From Acanthaster planci (taxonomy: Eukaryota > Echinodermata > Asteroidea > Valvatida > Acanthasteridae), in the NCBI RefSeq assembly GCF_001949145.1, contig NW_019091383.1, positions 1,208,149-1,272,148 of the forward strand: a DNA stretch of 64,000 bases, written 5' to 3'. The notes below the pieces were generated by a model, which did not search any database, was not told where the DNA came from, and saw only the letters and a program-made list of their open reading frames with translations. Below are positions 59,701-63,345 of this stretch, piece after piece. Made by a program: the position numbers and the translations under genes. Position 1 is the stretch's first letter, and each line of letters begins with the position of its first letter.

Positions 59701-60530
59701 CATCCTCACTGGCAAAGCGCAGACAGGCTGGTGGGAAGCTTTTCAACGAAATTCATGCACGCACTGGATATTGGTGATGGGGACGCAGCACATCCCAAAC
59801 AGTCATAAACCTGTGTTCCCAGACACAGTGAGTCTCCGCTAGAGGACACATCATCGTTATGCCAAACAAAGCTCGACCTTTCTTGTTCCCACTAGGAGCG
59901 GATCGAGCTGTCTGAGTTTGCTAGTCCATGGTGTTACAATTCTGAATCAGTGCAGAGCACCACAGTTTGTTAGTGCAGTTGGGTTGAAAGTGAGGCTGGA
60001 CTGGCAAGTTGATTCTGACTTTGTGCCCTCTCAAGCATGTAACGTGAGACCGAACCTTTGTTTTGCAAGAGTGAGCTAACGTTCTTTGCAATGAATCATT
60101 ATTTAAGAAGACCCTGTCGAAACACCTGCAGACGTTTATTTAACCCAAACTCCCTAGGCTCTGTTTGATTTTGAAGTACATGTACTTAGTACCTCAGTGG
60201 CCTGTCACCTTTATTGACTTCACAAAAACATGTGGATATGGGTAAACGTGAGGCAAAAATCCAACAGAGGCTGTCTGTGATTGTCAAAGACTGTCATCAA
60301 AACTTGTTTCCGAAAAGAAAACCCGGGTCAGATTATCTTATTGTTCAGAAATTTGTCCTTGATTCCTATGATAGCACTGAGTCCGACAGCGATGACATGC
60401 CCGAATACAGTCGTCGCTACAGTCGGTACTCGTCCCGCAGTTACCGAGACAGCACCAGCAGCTTGGAATCCACGCCGCGTCTCGCACGGCGACGTGTCCT
60501 CTCCTCAGCCTCGGAAGATGCCGCCCCAAG
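243..60530 (+). CDS. MYO18A: Myosin-18 (class XVIII unconventional myosin), 30 exons, 5'-partial
   Basis: Thirty exons join in frame into 1448 codons that follow MYO18A order without gaps: motor from switch I onward, converter, IQ motif, WPWW neck, about 650 residues of coiled coil, and a short polar tail. Diagnostic matches to the family are ARxVxRRPASE-type HO-helix sequence, [62 protein letters not shown] and [13 protein letters not shown]18A resembles it more closely than MYO18B. Class XVIII myosins bind actin weakly, have little ATPase activity, co-assemble with nonmuscle myosin II and act at Golgi, junctions and muscle attachment. Here switch II reads DVPGFQ, with Gln for the usual Glu, and both SH cysteines are missing, consistent with a passive motor. 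The P-loop and N-terminus are outside the window. Introns range from 215 bp to 19.9 kb. Family assignment is very secure; the 18A name in an invertebrate means pre-duplication orthologue. Confidence 0.96.
1182..1282 (+). CDS. MYO18A: Myo18 exon 2: motor, HO-linker and helix
   Basis: [19 protein letters not shown] then NIFYSLM match the LLLEKLRVARRPASE helix of MYO18A. The acceptor is tctctgtacag and the donor CTAAC|gtaagt; the exon enters in phase 0 and leaves with two bases of the next codon. Confidence 0.95.
1946..2006 (+). CDS. MYO18A: Myo18 exon 3: motor, short exon
   Basis: A 61-nt exon encoding [20 protein letters not shown] followed by Arg, matching the MYO18A segment LRTELHLNHLAENNVF. 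The acceptor is aaattgcag and the donor CAGAGG|gtaagt. It completes the split ACG codon from exon 2 and ends in phase 0. Confidence 0.93.
2511..2871. repeat. Long inverted repeat (fold-back element) in intron 3
   Basis: Left arm 2511-2640 and right arm 2738-2871 are reverse complements over about 125 bp, separated by about 97 bp. Shared landmarks are tctggtacactgagtt, cataacaatt, actgttgctatacc and gcaagcttttg, each found reversed in the other arm. Similarity is roughly four in five by eye. Such a stem would fold in the pre-mRNA. It is likely a fold-back MITE; no terminal duplication was identified. Confidence 0.8.
2939..3083 (+). CDS. MYO18A: Myo18 exon 4: motor, upper 50K; unusual GC donor
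   Basis: Encodes [20 protein letters not shown] and then a stretch ending [14 protein letters not shown], the conserved myosin element before the HW-helix. The acceptor is cccccctag. No GT lies at the point where homology stops: the boundary is ACC AAA G|gctagt. Any downstream GT would bring an in-frame TAG into the coding sequence. The frame continues exactly into exon 5 if this is a GC-AG intron. Confidence 0.85.
3470..3590 (-). repeat. tRNA-derived SINE-like sequence, minus strand
   Basis: On the minus strand this reads ...attaagcaggagggtc, then caggcttgagtcccactcaa, then gtaagcttg. It matches the element at 19387-19500 over the anticodon-side and B-box region (GGTTTGAGTCCCACC type). The A-box end is decayed. 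It is a fossil Leu/Ser-tRNA-like SINE copy, not a working tRNA. Confidence 0.5.
3964..4219 (+). CDS. MYO18A: Myo18 exon 5: motor, Myo18-specific loop
   Basis: Encodes [20 protein letters not shown], then a Gly/Pro/Arg-rich loop containing NAPRGSLRP, then [19 protein letters not shown]. This matches the MYO18A stretch AQKAAYLLGCSLEEL through LYSELFTLLVSLVNR. The acceptor is gttaacag and the donor AACAA|gtgagt. GC content is clearly above that of the flanking introns, as expected for coding sequence here. Confidence 0.93.
4587..4779 (+). CDS. MYO18A: Myo18 exon 6: motor, switch II and relay helix start
   Basis: [20 protein letters not shown] is the switch II segment. Canonical myosins read DIxGFE; here the catalytic Glu is Gln, as in vertebrate MYO18A (DTPGFQ). 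It is followed by [20 protein letters not shown], the relay helix. The acceptor is attcatttag and the donor GCACAG|gtcagg; phases are 2 in and 0 out. Confidence 0.95.
5401..5481 (+). CDS. MYO18A: Myo18 exon 7: motor, relay region
   Basis: Encodes [20 protein letters not shown] and then LDKQQGL, corresponding to MYO18A EENIELAFDDLEPP onward. The acceptor is tggttgcag and the donor GGTCTG|gtaaga. It is 27 codons in phase 0 at both ends, so it could be skipped without a frameshift. Confidence 0.9.
5849..5993 (+). CDS. MYO18A: Myo18 exon 8: motor, lower 50K
   Basis: Encodes [20 protein letters not shown] and a stretch ending [17 protein letters not shown] matches MYO18A RGLLWLLEEEALVPGA. The start chosen is the acceptor ctgttcaaag, which keeps phase 0 from exon 7; the first codon happens to be ATG but is internal. 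The donor is AAAGA|gtaagt. Confidence 0.9.
6020..6200. other. CpG-rich patch in intron 8
   Basis: About 19 CpG dinucleotides fall within roughly 170 bp (for example gtatatgcgcgtttgacg and cgcagaccgcgagc), far denser than neighbouring introns. There is no ORF with recognisable homology. It may be a young repeat not yet CpG-depleted, or an unmethylated intragenic regulatory patch. Confidence 0.4.
6505..6664 (+). CDS. MYO18A: Myo18 exon 9: motor, actin-interface region
   Basis: Encodes [20 protein letters not shown], then [12 protein letters not shown] and VVLQESQ, matching MYO18A segments HFLLGH, VEYNVTGWL and LLQDSQK. The acceptor is gtcgtctccag and the donor CAGAA|gtgagc. The frame is set by the split codon from exon 8, which makes the start of the exon read KKDGLLRGC. 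Confidence 0.92.
7267..7450 (+). CDS. MYO18A: Myo18 exon 10: motor, basic loop-2-like segment
   Basis: Encodes [20 protein letters not shown], then [20 protein letters not shown] and [12 protein letters not shown]. It corresponds to MYO18A [20 protein letters not shown]. The run of Arg, Lys and Ser is suited to electrostatic contact with actin and to phosphorylation. The acceptor is aaactgcag and the donor CAAGTG|gtgagt. Confidence 0.93.
7691..7879 (-). mobile_element. TTAA-flanked piggyBac-like MITE, family A copy 1 (189 bp)
   Basis: The element is bounded by TTAA on both sides. Its terminal inverted repeats start CCCCTTC (left ttaaccccttcatggcgg; right, reversed, ttaaccccttcgctacgg). It is the reverse complement of the copy at 36205-36393 and the same length, with the shared core gccctgaatggagggctttg. 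There is no coding capacity. TTAA targets and CCCY-type ends are the signature of piggyBac-superfamily non-autonomous elements. Confidence 0.85.
8055..8120 (-). repeat. Degenerate tRNA-like sequence, minus strand
   Basis: Reversed, this contains tggcttgctcaactggtcac (A-box-like) and aggttctaattcc (B-box-like) at tRNA-like spacing. It is too decayed for a tRNA gene; a SINE head is possible. Confidence 0.3.
8172..8385 (+). CDS. MYO18A: Myo18 exon 11: motor, strut and SH-helix region
   Basis: Encodes [20 protein letters not shown], a Ser/Thr/Pro loop ([12 protein letters not shown]), and [20 protein letters not shown]. In conventional myosins the last segment carries the two reactive cysteines SH1 and SH2; here Gly and His occupy those places. 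MYO18A also lacks them. The acceptor is cttgacgcag and the donor AATATG|gtgcac. Confidence 0.93.
8487..8980. repeat. 60-bp tandem repeat broken by an assembly gap
   Basis: The unit cttcagttctcaattctgat... occurs at 8492 just before a run of N (8525-8888, 364 bases) and again at 8916, with partial units on each side. The one complete unit after the gap measures 60 bp. The unit includes the small palindrome gattggtcaatc. The gap therefore lies inside an unresolved tandem array in intron 11. Confidence 0.8.
9012..9112 (+). CDS. MYO18A: Myo18 exon 12: motor, converter entry
   Basis: Encodes [20 protein letters not shown] and [10 protein letters not shown], matching MYO18A YPDHMVFSEFRRRFDVLAP through VVDERR. 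The acceptor is tctaaaacag and the donor AGAAAG|gtcaga. It is separated from exon 11 by an intron that contains an assembly gap. Confidence 0.93.
9756..9821 (+). CDS. MYO18A: Myo18 exon 13: converter
   Basis: Encodes [20 protein letters not shown] plus SQ, matching [22 protein letters not shown]. The acceptor is tttcccatag and the donor AGTCAG|gtgagt. At 66 nt and phase 0 on both sides it is a small cassette at the heart of the converter. Confidence 0.92.
9822..16842 (+). other. Intron 13 (7.0 kb)
   Basis: This intron splits the converter from the IQ exon. It is mostly unique A/T-rich sequence with scattered ACATGTACATGT palindromes (near 9904, 12222, 13830, 15300). A 0.5-kb cluster of POU/octamer-like words lies at 13980-14510. 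An open minus-strand frame at 11969-12643 (224 codons) shows no family resemblance. A palindromic ccccttaagggg lies near 10846. No other gene is visible. Confidence 0.75.
13980..14510. promoter_or_regulatory. Cluster of POU/octamer-like sites in intron 13
   Basis: Six A/T-rich words related to octamer and TATTCAT POU sites occur within about 0.5 kb: catattcatgatg (13988), attcatattcatgagg (14049), catattcattaattc (14121), catgcatatttatg (14213), the palindrome atgaatattcat (about 14293) and catgcatatttgcataattg (14482), which contains the octamer ATTTGCAT. Spacing is irregular, so it is not a simple tandem repeat. A POU-factor enhancer is an inference. Confidence 0.3.
16843..16971 (+). CDS. 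MYO18A: Myo18 exon 14: converter end and IQ motif
   Basis: [20 protein letters not shown] is the classic converter-to-lever-arm junction (VFFKAGxLxxLEExRDE). The following [20 protein letters not shown] contains an IQ motif of the form FQxxxRGxxxR, a light-chain or calmodulin site. The acceptor is cccctgttag and the donor CTCAAG|gtacaa. It lies 7.0 kb from exon 13. Confidence 0.94.
18318..18400 (-). repeat. tRNA-like sequence (pseudo-tRNA or SINE head), minus strand
   Basis: Reversed, it reads tagcacagttcatggagca, then ggctactggttcaaatcctg, then gtcctgcc. This gives an A-box-like segment and a perfect B box GGTTCAAATCC followed by an acceptor-like 3' end. The acceptor stem does not pair convincingly and the A box is off consensus, so a SINE head or tRNA pseudogene is more likely than a working tRNA. 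Confidence 0.45.
18408..18437. repeat. 15-bp direct repeat doublet
   Basis: The unit catagggtcacatca occurs twice head to tail directly after the tRNA-like sequence. It may be a SINE tail repeat or local slippage. Confidence 0.7.
19175..19328. mobile_element. Near-perfect 154-bp hairpin (fold-back MITE)
   Basis: Arms 19175-19228 and 19270-19328 are reverse complements (atggatttgtgcgggggaga... against ...tctccccggcacaaatccat), with only a few mismatches. The centre is itself palindromic (acagagtatactctgt). A degraded half copy recurs at 19497-19548 (gggcagggcaaaaaatccaa). Confidence 0.85.
19387..19500 (+). repeat. tRNA-derived SINE-like sequence, plus strand
   Basis: gcttggtggtcgagtggtta is an A-box region and gtaggtttgagtcccaccca a B-box region, at the spacing of a class II (Leu/Ser-type) tRNA with a long variable arm. 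The trailing caagtacacttgtgg resembles the end of the minus-strand copy at 3470-3590. Acceptor-stem pairing is poor. It sits between the hairpin element and its half copy. Confidence 0.55.
19592..19885. mobile_element. Probable MITE with tttcata-gctttgcta ends
   Basis: The left end ccagtttcatagctttgcta and the right end tgcttagcaaaagctggcta are reverse-related. The ends resemble the element at 44142-44391 (aatttcatggcgctgcttac). The alignment is imperfect and the boundaries approximate. Confidence 0.45.
19936..20186. mobile_element. MITE with ~55-bp terminal inverted repeats
   Basis: The left end gtgggtcattccagaaatac and the right end, reversed, gtgggtaattccagaaatta match. The match extends inward to tccctgttacatctga against tccctgtcacatctga. 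The total is about 250 bp with no coding capacity. Confidence 0.8.
20280..20409. mobile_element. 130-bp MITE with ~38-bp inverted ends
   Basis: The left end gggcgtttacgaaatggatg gives way to gcttagtcttt. The right end, reversed, reads ggacgtttacggaacgagtg then ggattagtctt. The arms span most of the element, so it is close to a complete hairpin. Confidence 0.75.
20627..20770 (+). CDS. MYO18A: Myo18 exon 15: second IQ-like helix and WPWW neck
   Basis: Encodes [20 protein letters not shown], then [15 protein letters not shown], ending EEELKMKD. The W-P-W-W stretch is the conserved neck/S2 junction (WQWWRLFTKVKPLL in myosin II, DWPWWKLF in MYO18A). The acceptor is tttttatag and the donor AAGGAC|gtaagc. 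Confidence 0.95.
21139..21228 (+). CDS. MYO18A: Myo18 exon 16: coiled coil start
   Basis: Encodes [20 protein letters not shown] and then [10 protein letters not shown], with clear heptads; compare MYO18A [20 protein letters not shown]. The acceptor is gttaccgcag and the donor GCAAGG|gtaagc; phase 0 at both ends, 30 codons. Confidence 0.94.
21950..22125 (+). repeat. Repeat family D, copy 1 (empty TTAA site)
   Basis: The segment gctgagtgacacatcaaaac through tttgctctttc to ggccttaagactcgctttgt aligns with 36115-36430 without indels on both sides of a single TTAA at 22084-22087. The second copy has MITE A inserted at exactly that TTAA. Outer boundaries are approximate. Confidence 0.7.
22582..22701 (+). 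CDS. MYO18A: Myo18 exon 17: coiled coil
   Basis: Encodes [20 protein letters not shown] and [20 protein letters not shown], matching MYO18A [20 protein letters not shown] and ETAERLRAEKEMKEL. The acceptor is tttccag and the donor TTGAAG|gtaggc; phase 0 at both ends. Confidence 0.95.
23174..23291 (+). CDS. MYO18A: Myo18 exon 18: coiled coil with acidic break
   Basis: Encodes [32 protein letters not shown] and an acidic patch [11 protein letters not shown]18A has the same coil interruption ([21 protein letters not shown]). The acceptor is a T-rich tttttttcag and the donor GAGGAAG|gtgaga; the exon leaves one base of a split Asp codon. Confidence 0.94.
23507..23634 (+). CDS. MYO18A: Myo18 exon 19: coiled coil
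   Basis: Encodes [40 protein letters not shown] and RR, matching MYO18A [29 protein letters not shown]. The acceptor is aaaactcag and the donor GACGG|gtaagg. The preceding intron, at 215 bp, is the shortest in the window. Confidence 0.94.
24149..24303 (+). CDS. MYO18A: Myo18 exon 20: coiled coil
   Basis: Encodes [40 protein letters not shown] and [12 protein letters not shown], matching MYO18A [22 protein letters not shown]. The acceptor is tccttgcag and the donor AGAAA|gtaagt; it leaves two bases of a split Lys codon. Confidence 0.95.
25558..25681 (+). CDS. MYO18A: Myo18 exon 21: coiled coil
   Basis: Encodes [40 protein letters not shown] and E. MYO18A reads [20 protein letters not shown] here. 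The acceptor is cttgtctag and the donor TTGGAG|gtaaag; the frame is restored by completing the Lys codon from exon 20. Confidence 0.94.
26294..26605 (+). CDS. MYO18A: Myo18 exon 22: coiled coil, longest exon
   Basis: A 312-nt, 104-codon exon, phase 0 at both ends. It encodes [20 protein letters not shown], then [20 protein letters not shown], then [15 protein letters not shown]. It matches MYO18[27 protein letters not shown] closely, the best-conserved block of the rod. The acceptor is tcttccaag and the donor AACAGG|gtaagg. Its last 40-50 nt, with the donor, have been copied twice into the intron that follows. Confidence 0.95.
26560..26940 (+). repeat. Tandem array derived from the 3' end of coding exon 22
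   Basis: The exon 22 end caccttccagaacag (26590) recurs at 26714 and, as catcttccagaacag, at 26840: periods of 124 and 126 bp. Each copy keeps flanking coding sequence (gaggaggtcaaggaatctag type) and a gtaagg donor. A fourth, partial period shares ggtgggatttgt and caaagacctctcagtagg (26774 and 26901). The copies encode recognisable EEV-ESRN-FQNR peptides with no stop in that frame, but their lengths are not multiples of three. Confidence 0.85.
27172..27423 (+). CDS. MYO18A: Myo18 exon 23: coiled coil
   Basis: Encodes [40 protein letters not shown], then [20 protein letters not shown] and [10 protein letters not shown]. It matches MYO18A [22 protein letters not shown]. The acceptor is ccattttctcag and the donor AATGAG|gtaatg; 84 codons, phase 0. 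Confidence 0.95.
27851..27964 (+). CDS. MYO18A: Myo18 exon 24: coiled coil
   Basis: Encodes [20 protein letters not shown] and [18 protein letters not shown], matching MYO18A [21 protein letters not shown]. The acceptor is gacaaacag and the donor GCTGAG|gtacag; phase 0 at both ends. Confidence 0.95.
28831..28947 (+). CDS. MYO18A: Myo18 exon 25: coiled coil
   Basis: Encodes [20 protein letters not shown] and [19 protein letters not shown], matching MYO18A [30 protein letters not shown]. The acceptor is ctcctttcag and the donor CTGCAG|gtaaag; phase 0. Confidence 0.95.
28948..31226 (+). other. Intron 25 (2.3 kb)
   Basis: Contains a perfect short hairpin at 28996-29031, an acatgtacatgtac palindrome run near 29238, and otherwise unrecognised unique sequence. 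Confidence 0.7.
28996..29031. other. Perfect 14-bp stem, 8-nt loop hairpin
   Basis: AGGCATGCGATGGC (28996-29009) and GCCATCGCATGCCT (29018-29031) pair perfectly around ACTCCCAC. It lies 49 nt after the exon 25 donor. The stem is too short for a typical miRNA precursor; it may be the core of a decayed fold-back element or a splicing-relevant structure. Confidence 0.75.
31227..31310 (+). CDS. MYO18A: Myo18 exon 26: coiled coil
   Basis: Encodes [20 protein letters not shown] and DKHDLEEK, corresponding to MYO18A [28 protein letters not shown]. The acceptor is ttgaaacag after a T-run and the donor GAGAAG|gtaggt; 28 codons, phase 0. Confidence 0.92.
31311..35068 (+). other. Intron 26 (3.8 kb)
   Basis: Holds MITE family B copy 1 (31912-32520) and a short (AT)n near 32853. 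The remainder, to the T/C-rich acceptor tract before exon 27, shows no gene or repeat I recognise. Confidence 0.7.
31912..32520 (+). mobile_element. TTAA-flanked piggyBac-like element, family B copy 1 (609 bp)
   Basis: It is bounded by TTAA at both ends. The right end reversed, ttaaccacttcctgccgg, matches the left end of copy 3 (ttaaccactggctgccgggg). It shares long internal words with the copies in intron 29: gtataccactgttt, ggggacaaaagcgctcca, ccgctgcacgctaatct and cagttatttgtgtgggtgt. There is no transposase frame. The ends fit the piggyBac CCCTTTGxCTGCCRG style. Confidence 0.8.
35069..35206 (+). CDS. MYO18A: Myo18 exon 27: coiled coil
   Basis: Encodes [40 protein letters not shown] and TRQKYE, matching MYO18A [21 protein letters not shown] and IRELETRLEFERTQ. 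The acceptor is cttcttcccag and the donor TATGAG|gtgggt; phase 0. Confidence 0.95.
35207..35706 (+). other. Intron 27 (500 bp)
   Basis: Unique sequence with a poor, A-rich 3' end (aaaaaaaaaacag) in place of a polypyrimidine tract next to the acceptor. Nothing else is recognised. Confidence 0.6.
35707..35892 (+). CDS. MYO18A: Myo18 exon 28: coiled coil
   Basis: Encodes [40 protein letters not shown] and [14 protein letters not shown]. It matches MYO18A LASRLKENMEKLTEERD and NKRLQRQLRDTKEEM without a length gap relative to exon 27. The acceptor follows an A-rich stretch (taaaaaaaaaacag), which is atypical and weak. The donor is GAACTG|gtaagt. The 19.9-kb intron starts here. Confidence 0.93.
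35970..36430. repeat. Repeat family D, copy 2 with inverted arms, interrupted by MITE A
   Basis: The left arm cacatttgtgacccactccg through gagtcttaagttgccagag (35976-36020) is the reverse complement of the right arm ending ...ttaagactcattttcgaaga gtgggtcacatttg (36390-36425). The right arm is split by the 189-bp MITE at its TTAA. The left arm keeps the uninterrupted TTAA (36007-36010). The interior matches copy 1 at 21950-22125. Confidence 0.8.
36205..36393 (+). mobile_element. TTAA-flanked piggyBac-like MITE, family A copy 2 (189 bp)
   Basis: It begins TTAACCCCTTCGCTCTGG and ends GCGCGAAGGGGTTAA. It is reverse complementary to the intron 10 copy, with the same length and the core gctgctggacaaagccctcc. 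The insertion lies inside family D: both the opposite arm and the intron 16 copy keep a single TTAA at the same place, so TTAA is the duplicated target. Confidence 0.92.
38819..39232 (+). repeat. 64-bp minisatellite, about 6.5 units
   Basis: Unit starts (atcagttgctgtgattgatt type) fall at 38821, 38885, 38949, 39013, 39077, 39141 and 39205, always exactly 64 bp apart. No indels are seen over six periods despite point changes. Each unit carries ttgaatgagcagatatgatt. Confidence 0.95.
40880..41075. promoter_or_regulatory. CCACACCC-rich stretch
   Basis: Four CCACACCC and two CTACACCC words occur in about 190 bp. CCACACCC is the KLF/Sp recognition word. The words appear in two short runs (gccacacccaggccacaccc and gctacacccttgctacaccc), so local duplication explains part of it. 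Enhancer function is a guess. Confidence 0.2.
43590..43960. promoter_or_regulatory. Possible intronic regulatory patch with fused E-box/GATA word
   Basis: The sequence is less repetitive and more balanced than its neighbours. It contains cagctgataagatctg (43805-43820), an E box overlapping a GATA site, and tgactgacgtc. An antisense open frame (43594-43947) has no homology. Regulatory status needs conservation or chromatin data. Confidence 0.2.
44142..44391. mobile_element. MITE with aatttcat-ggcgctgcttac ends
   Basis: The left end gggcccaatttcatggcgct then gcttaccacagaattctgtg. The right end, reversed, reads tggaaattttatggcactgc then ttac. Inner arms with gtaagcacagaattttctg also pair. The style is one I associate with echinoderm genomes. 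Confidence 0.65.
47738..47792. repeat. (CT)n microsatellite
   Basis: About 27 CT dinucleotides without interruption. On the minus strand it gives an artefactual Arg-Glu repeat ORF. Confidence 0.98.
52318..52367. repeat. Perfect 25-bp tandem duplication
   Basis: gttcgatcggatcgacagta-gccgg occurs twice with no mismatch (52318-52342 and 52343-52367). Each unit has four CpGs and an almost palindromic tcgatcggatcga. Confidence 0.95.
52577..52663. repeat. Inverted homopolymer pair C11A8 / T8G9
   Basis: C11 then A8 at 52577-52595, and T8 then G9 at 52647-52663, are reverse complements over 17 bp around a 51-nt spacer rich in T and C. Another C7 lies shortly after (near 52690). It could form a hairpin, triplex or G-quadruplex; it may also hide assembly error. 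Confidence 0.85.
55760..55890 (+). CDS. MYO18A: Myo18 exon 29: coiled coil end
   Basis: Encodes [40 protein letters not shown] and DFG. It matches MYO18[40 protein letters not shown], where the rod gives way to an acidic stretch. The acceptor is cctttctttcag and the donor GGAAG|gtgaga. It leaves two bases (AG) of a Ser codon. Confidence 0.95.
56050..56590 (-). mobile_element. Family B element copy 2, inverted, one end eroded
   Basis: It begins TTAACCACTCCCTGCCGGGG, a good family B end. It runs antisense to copies 1 and 3 (gagcgcttttgtccctggtg, gattagcatgcagtggtgct). The match fades after gttccctttgtctgtgtttg near 56580, so the distal end of about 55 bp is lost or diverged. Confidence 0.75.
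57473..58057 (+). mobile_element. TTAA-flanked family B element copy 3 (585 bp)
   Basis: The ends are TTAACCACTGGCTGCCGGGG and gcgatgtggTTAA. It shares the interior words of copy 1 in the same orientation and of copy 2 in reverse. With copy 2 it forms an inverted pair about 0.9 kb apart. Confidence 0.8.
60375..60530 (+). CDS. MYO18A: Myo18 exon 30: non-helical tail
   Basis: After the split Ser codon this reads [20 protein letters not shown], then [20 protein letters not shown] and [11 protein letters not shown]. It is acidic first, then Ser/Arg/Tyr-rich, suited to phosphorylation and resembling the short polar tail of MYO18A in style only. The acceptor is cctatgatag. A donor CCAAG|gtaaat follows, but if it is unused the next codons are AGG TAA, so the protein would end Pro-Arg-stop. 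An AATAAA lies at 60542-60547. Whether this is terminal or internal cannot be settled by eye. Confidence 0.85.
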
Positions 60531-63345
60531 GTAAATGCCCAAATAAACTTCCTGGGTTTTTTTTCAGAGAAAAATTGGTCAACCCTTTTCTTTGTGGGTA
60601 ACTTCACGAGAGGGTCCTCTTTTAGTCTCAAACGTAACACTATATTTTCTTCAATTACTCAGTCTTTGCAAAGATTGGTCATGTAAATATTATTGTAGGT
60701 TTTCTCCTCCCGATGCTCAATAGTACAGTACAAATCACTGAAATGTGTGATCATCTCTGAGGGTCAAACTCCTGTTGCACTTCATGTAAGCGCATTAAGA
60801 ATCTTGGACTTGCCTCTGTCACCAGGGTGGTTCATGCAAAGATGGATTGAAACATGCAAGAGCCTCACAAAATGTTTTTTAATTCAAATGTTGAATTTTG
60901 CCAAGCGTGCTTTTATCAAGCTGTAGAGAAGGGCATTAAGTTACTTTCCAGTTTTCAAAGATCTTCTTTGAACTAAATCATGAATACTCACTTGATGCAC
61001 ATGTATTTTTTTTTCATATATTACACATTACAAAACAAATCCCCAATGTCAGTCACATGCTAATGTTACCCCAGTTTCGGTTTTGGAAACATCCCCAGAG
61101 GAGACCAATCGGGCAAGACAGCTCAATAACTTGAATGCATTGGTTTTATAGGAGAAAGTGGCCACTGTAGGACTGCATGAGTGGGATGTTTAACTCATTG
61201 CTTGTTATTATGCGTAGTCTTTGATACAGCAGAGCTGTCGATGTTAATATCAGAATGCATTGTTTATGCAAATGTAGGAGCATGTAATCCTATGTAATAC
61301 CTTCGTTATACCTTCATGTACATCATTCAAATCACCATGTAGAATTCTAACAGGGTACCAATAGAAGTGCATTGTGAGTTTGATATCAGTGACCAGATCC
61401 ATTCATCACATGTTGAAATTATCCAAAAACTAACCCAGAAAATTTCAAAATGGCCTCATGCTACTACATATCCATCCATCTGCATGGCGGAAAGGAAGAG
61501 AGAAAAAAGATTCATTCATTTCCTGTTCTGATGAAACAGAGACGAGTAAATCGTTTCACACTGTCTGGTGTGATCCAAGAGTTGTTGCAACTGCCACCCA
61601 GTATGCGGTCNNNNNNNNNNNNNNNNNNNNNNNNNNNNNNNNNNNNNNNNNNNNNNNNNNNNNNNNNNNNNNNNNNNNNNNNNNNNNNNNNNNNNNNNNN
61701 NNNNNNNNNNNNNNNNNNNNNNNNNNNNNNNNNNNNNNNNNNNNNNNNNNNNNNNNNNNNNNNNNNNNNNNNNNNNNNNNNNNNNNNNNNNNNNNNNNNN
61801 NNNNNNNNNNNNNNNNNNNNNNNNNNNNNNNNNNNNNNNNNNNNNNNNNNNNNNNNNNNNNNNNNNNNNNNNNNNNNNNNNNNNNNNNNNNNNNNNNNNN
61901 NNNNNNNNNNNNNNNNNNNNNNNNNNNNNNNNNNNNNNNNNNNNNNNNNNNNNNNNNNNNNNNNNNNNNNNNNNNNNNNNNNNNNNNNNNNNNNNNNNNN
62001 NNNNNNNNNNNNNNNNNNNNNNNNNNNNNNNNNNNNNNNNNNNNNNNNNNNNNNNNNNNNNNNNNNNNNNNNNNNNNNNNNNNNNNNNNNNNNNNNNNNN
62101 NNNNNNNNNNNNNNNNNNNNNNNNNNNNNNNNNNNNNNNNNNNNNNNNNNNNNNNNNNNNNNNNNNNNNNNNNNNNNNNNNNNNNNNNNNNNNNNNNNNN
62201 NNNNNNNNNNNNNNNNNNNNNNNNNNNNNNNNNNNNNNNNNNNNNNNNNNNNNNNNNNNNNNNNNNNNNNNNNNNNNNNNNNNNNNNNNNNNNNNNNNNN
62301 NNNNNNNNNNNNNNNNNNNNNNNNNNNNNNNNNNNNNNNNNNNNNNNNNNNNNNNNNNNNNNNNNNNNNNNNNNNNNNNNNNNNNNNNNNNNNNNNNNNN
62401 NNNNNNNNNNNNNNNNNNNNNNNNNNNNNNNNNNNNNGAAATCTCACACTTGTAAGCCGAGGTGCATGTAAGCGCTGACGATCCCCTTATGCATTCCGCA
62501 GACCGACAGGGGGAAGGGGGGAGACTGTTTGAAAATAGCGCACTTCAATTTCCAAGAGGTGGCGACGAATGAAGCTCGTGGAGTGGGCGACCCAGGAGAC
62601 GCATTGCTAAGTGACCCATTGAAAGCTTGACACCTCTTTTTTTGTGTTTTTGGTCATCAAAGCTTTCTCTTGAATTCAAAGAACCCAGAGACAGGCATAT
62701 TAGTAACTTTTCTTTACCACTTCTCAGGCTCAAAAAAAAACCACTCGGGTCAGGTGTGTGTTTGCATACCAGAAGTGTTTACCAAATGAAGAAATCAGAC
62801 TTTCAAGCAGCAAAACCTTCAAGATTTGATCACAAGGTTTTGCTACCTGTTTCTTCTTTGAATTGATTATAAATCTGTTTACAGAGGATAGAATTTGTGA
62901 GTCCAATCAGAGTTCACCAAGAAAAGTTTTTGTGTCTTTTCCTCCTTTCTAATGTGGTATTTGTCAAAAAATATGCCAAGCAAAAGCAGTCTACTGTGTC
63001 ATAGTTCAGATATAGTAAAAGATCGACATGTATGCTATGCATCTATGTACACCAGTCAGCCATTCCAAAGACCCCAGTTAAGAGAGCCAACCTTGTAGGT
63101 GGAATGTTTTTTCCCTTTGACATGTGCATTATTTGTTTGATTACTTAAGTGTGAGATTAAGTCTTATACTTGACTAACTTAAGAGTCTCTAATGATCTGT
63201 CAAAAGTTGAATTAGACTTGCCTCTGTCCTGGAGTCACCTGCTCTCTGTCAGTCATGAAACAAAGTCGGAGGTTTAGAGGCTTTTTTTTAAAAAGAAATA
63301 CTGAGGTCTGTTCATAATTTATCATTTACGCGAAGGGGAAAGTAG
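60531..63345 (+). other. Sequence after exon 30, probable intron 30 with assembly gap
   Basis: If the exon 30 donor is used, this is an intron running to the candidate microexon; otherwise it is 3' flanking DNA. It contains a gap of 827 N (61611-62437). I see no other exon or repeat in it. Confidence 0.5.
60532..60547 (+). terminator. Possible alternative stop and poly(A) signal after exon 30
   Basis: If the exon 30 donor is not used, an in-frame TAA occurs at 60532-60534, inside the donor gtaaat. AATAAA follows at 60542-60547 with a T-run (about 60556-60564) downstream. This could make a short alternative 3' end. The implied 3' UTR would be unusually short, which counts against it. Confidence 0.25.

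Larger units (their letters stand above)
55891..60374 (+). other. Intron 29 (4.5 kb)
   Basis: Holds two family B elements in opposite orientation (56050-56590 and 57473-58057). Between and after them there is unique sequence, including 58180-59200 with overlapping chance ORFs on both strands and no recognisable protein. Confidence 0.7.
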
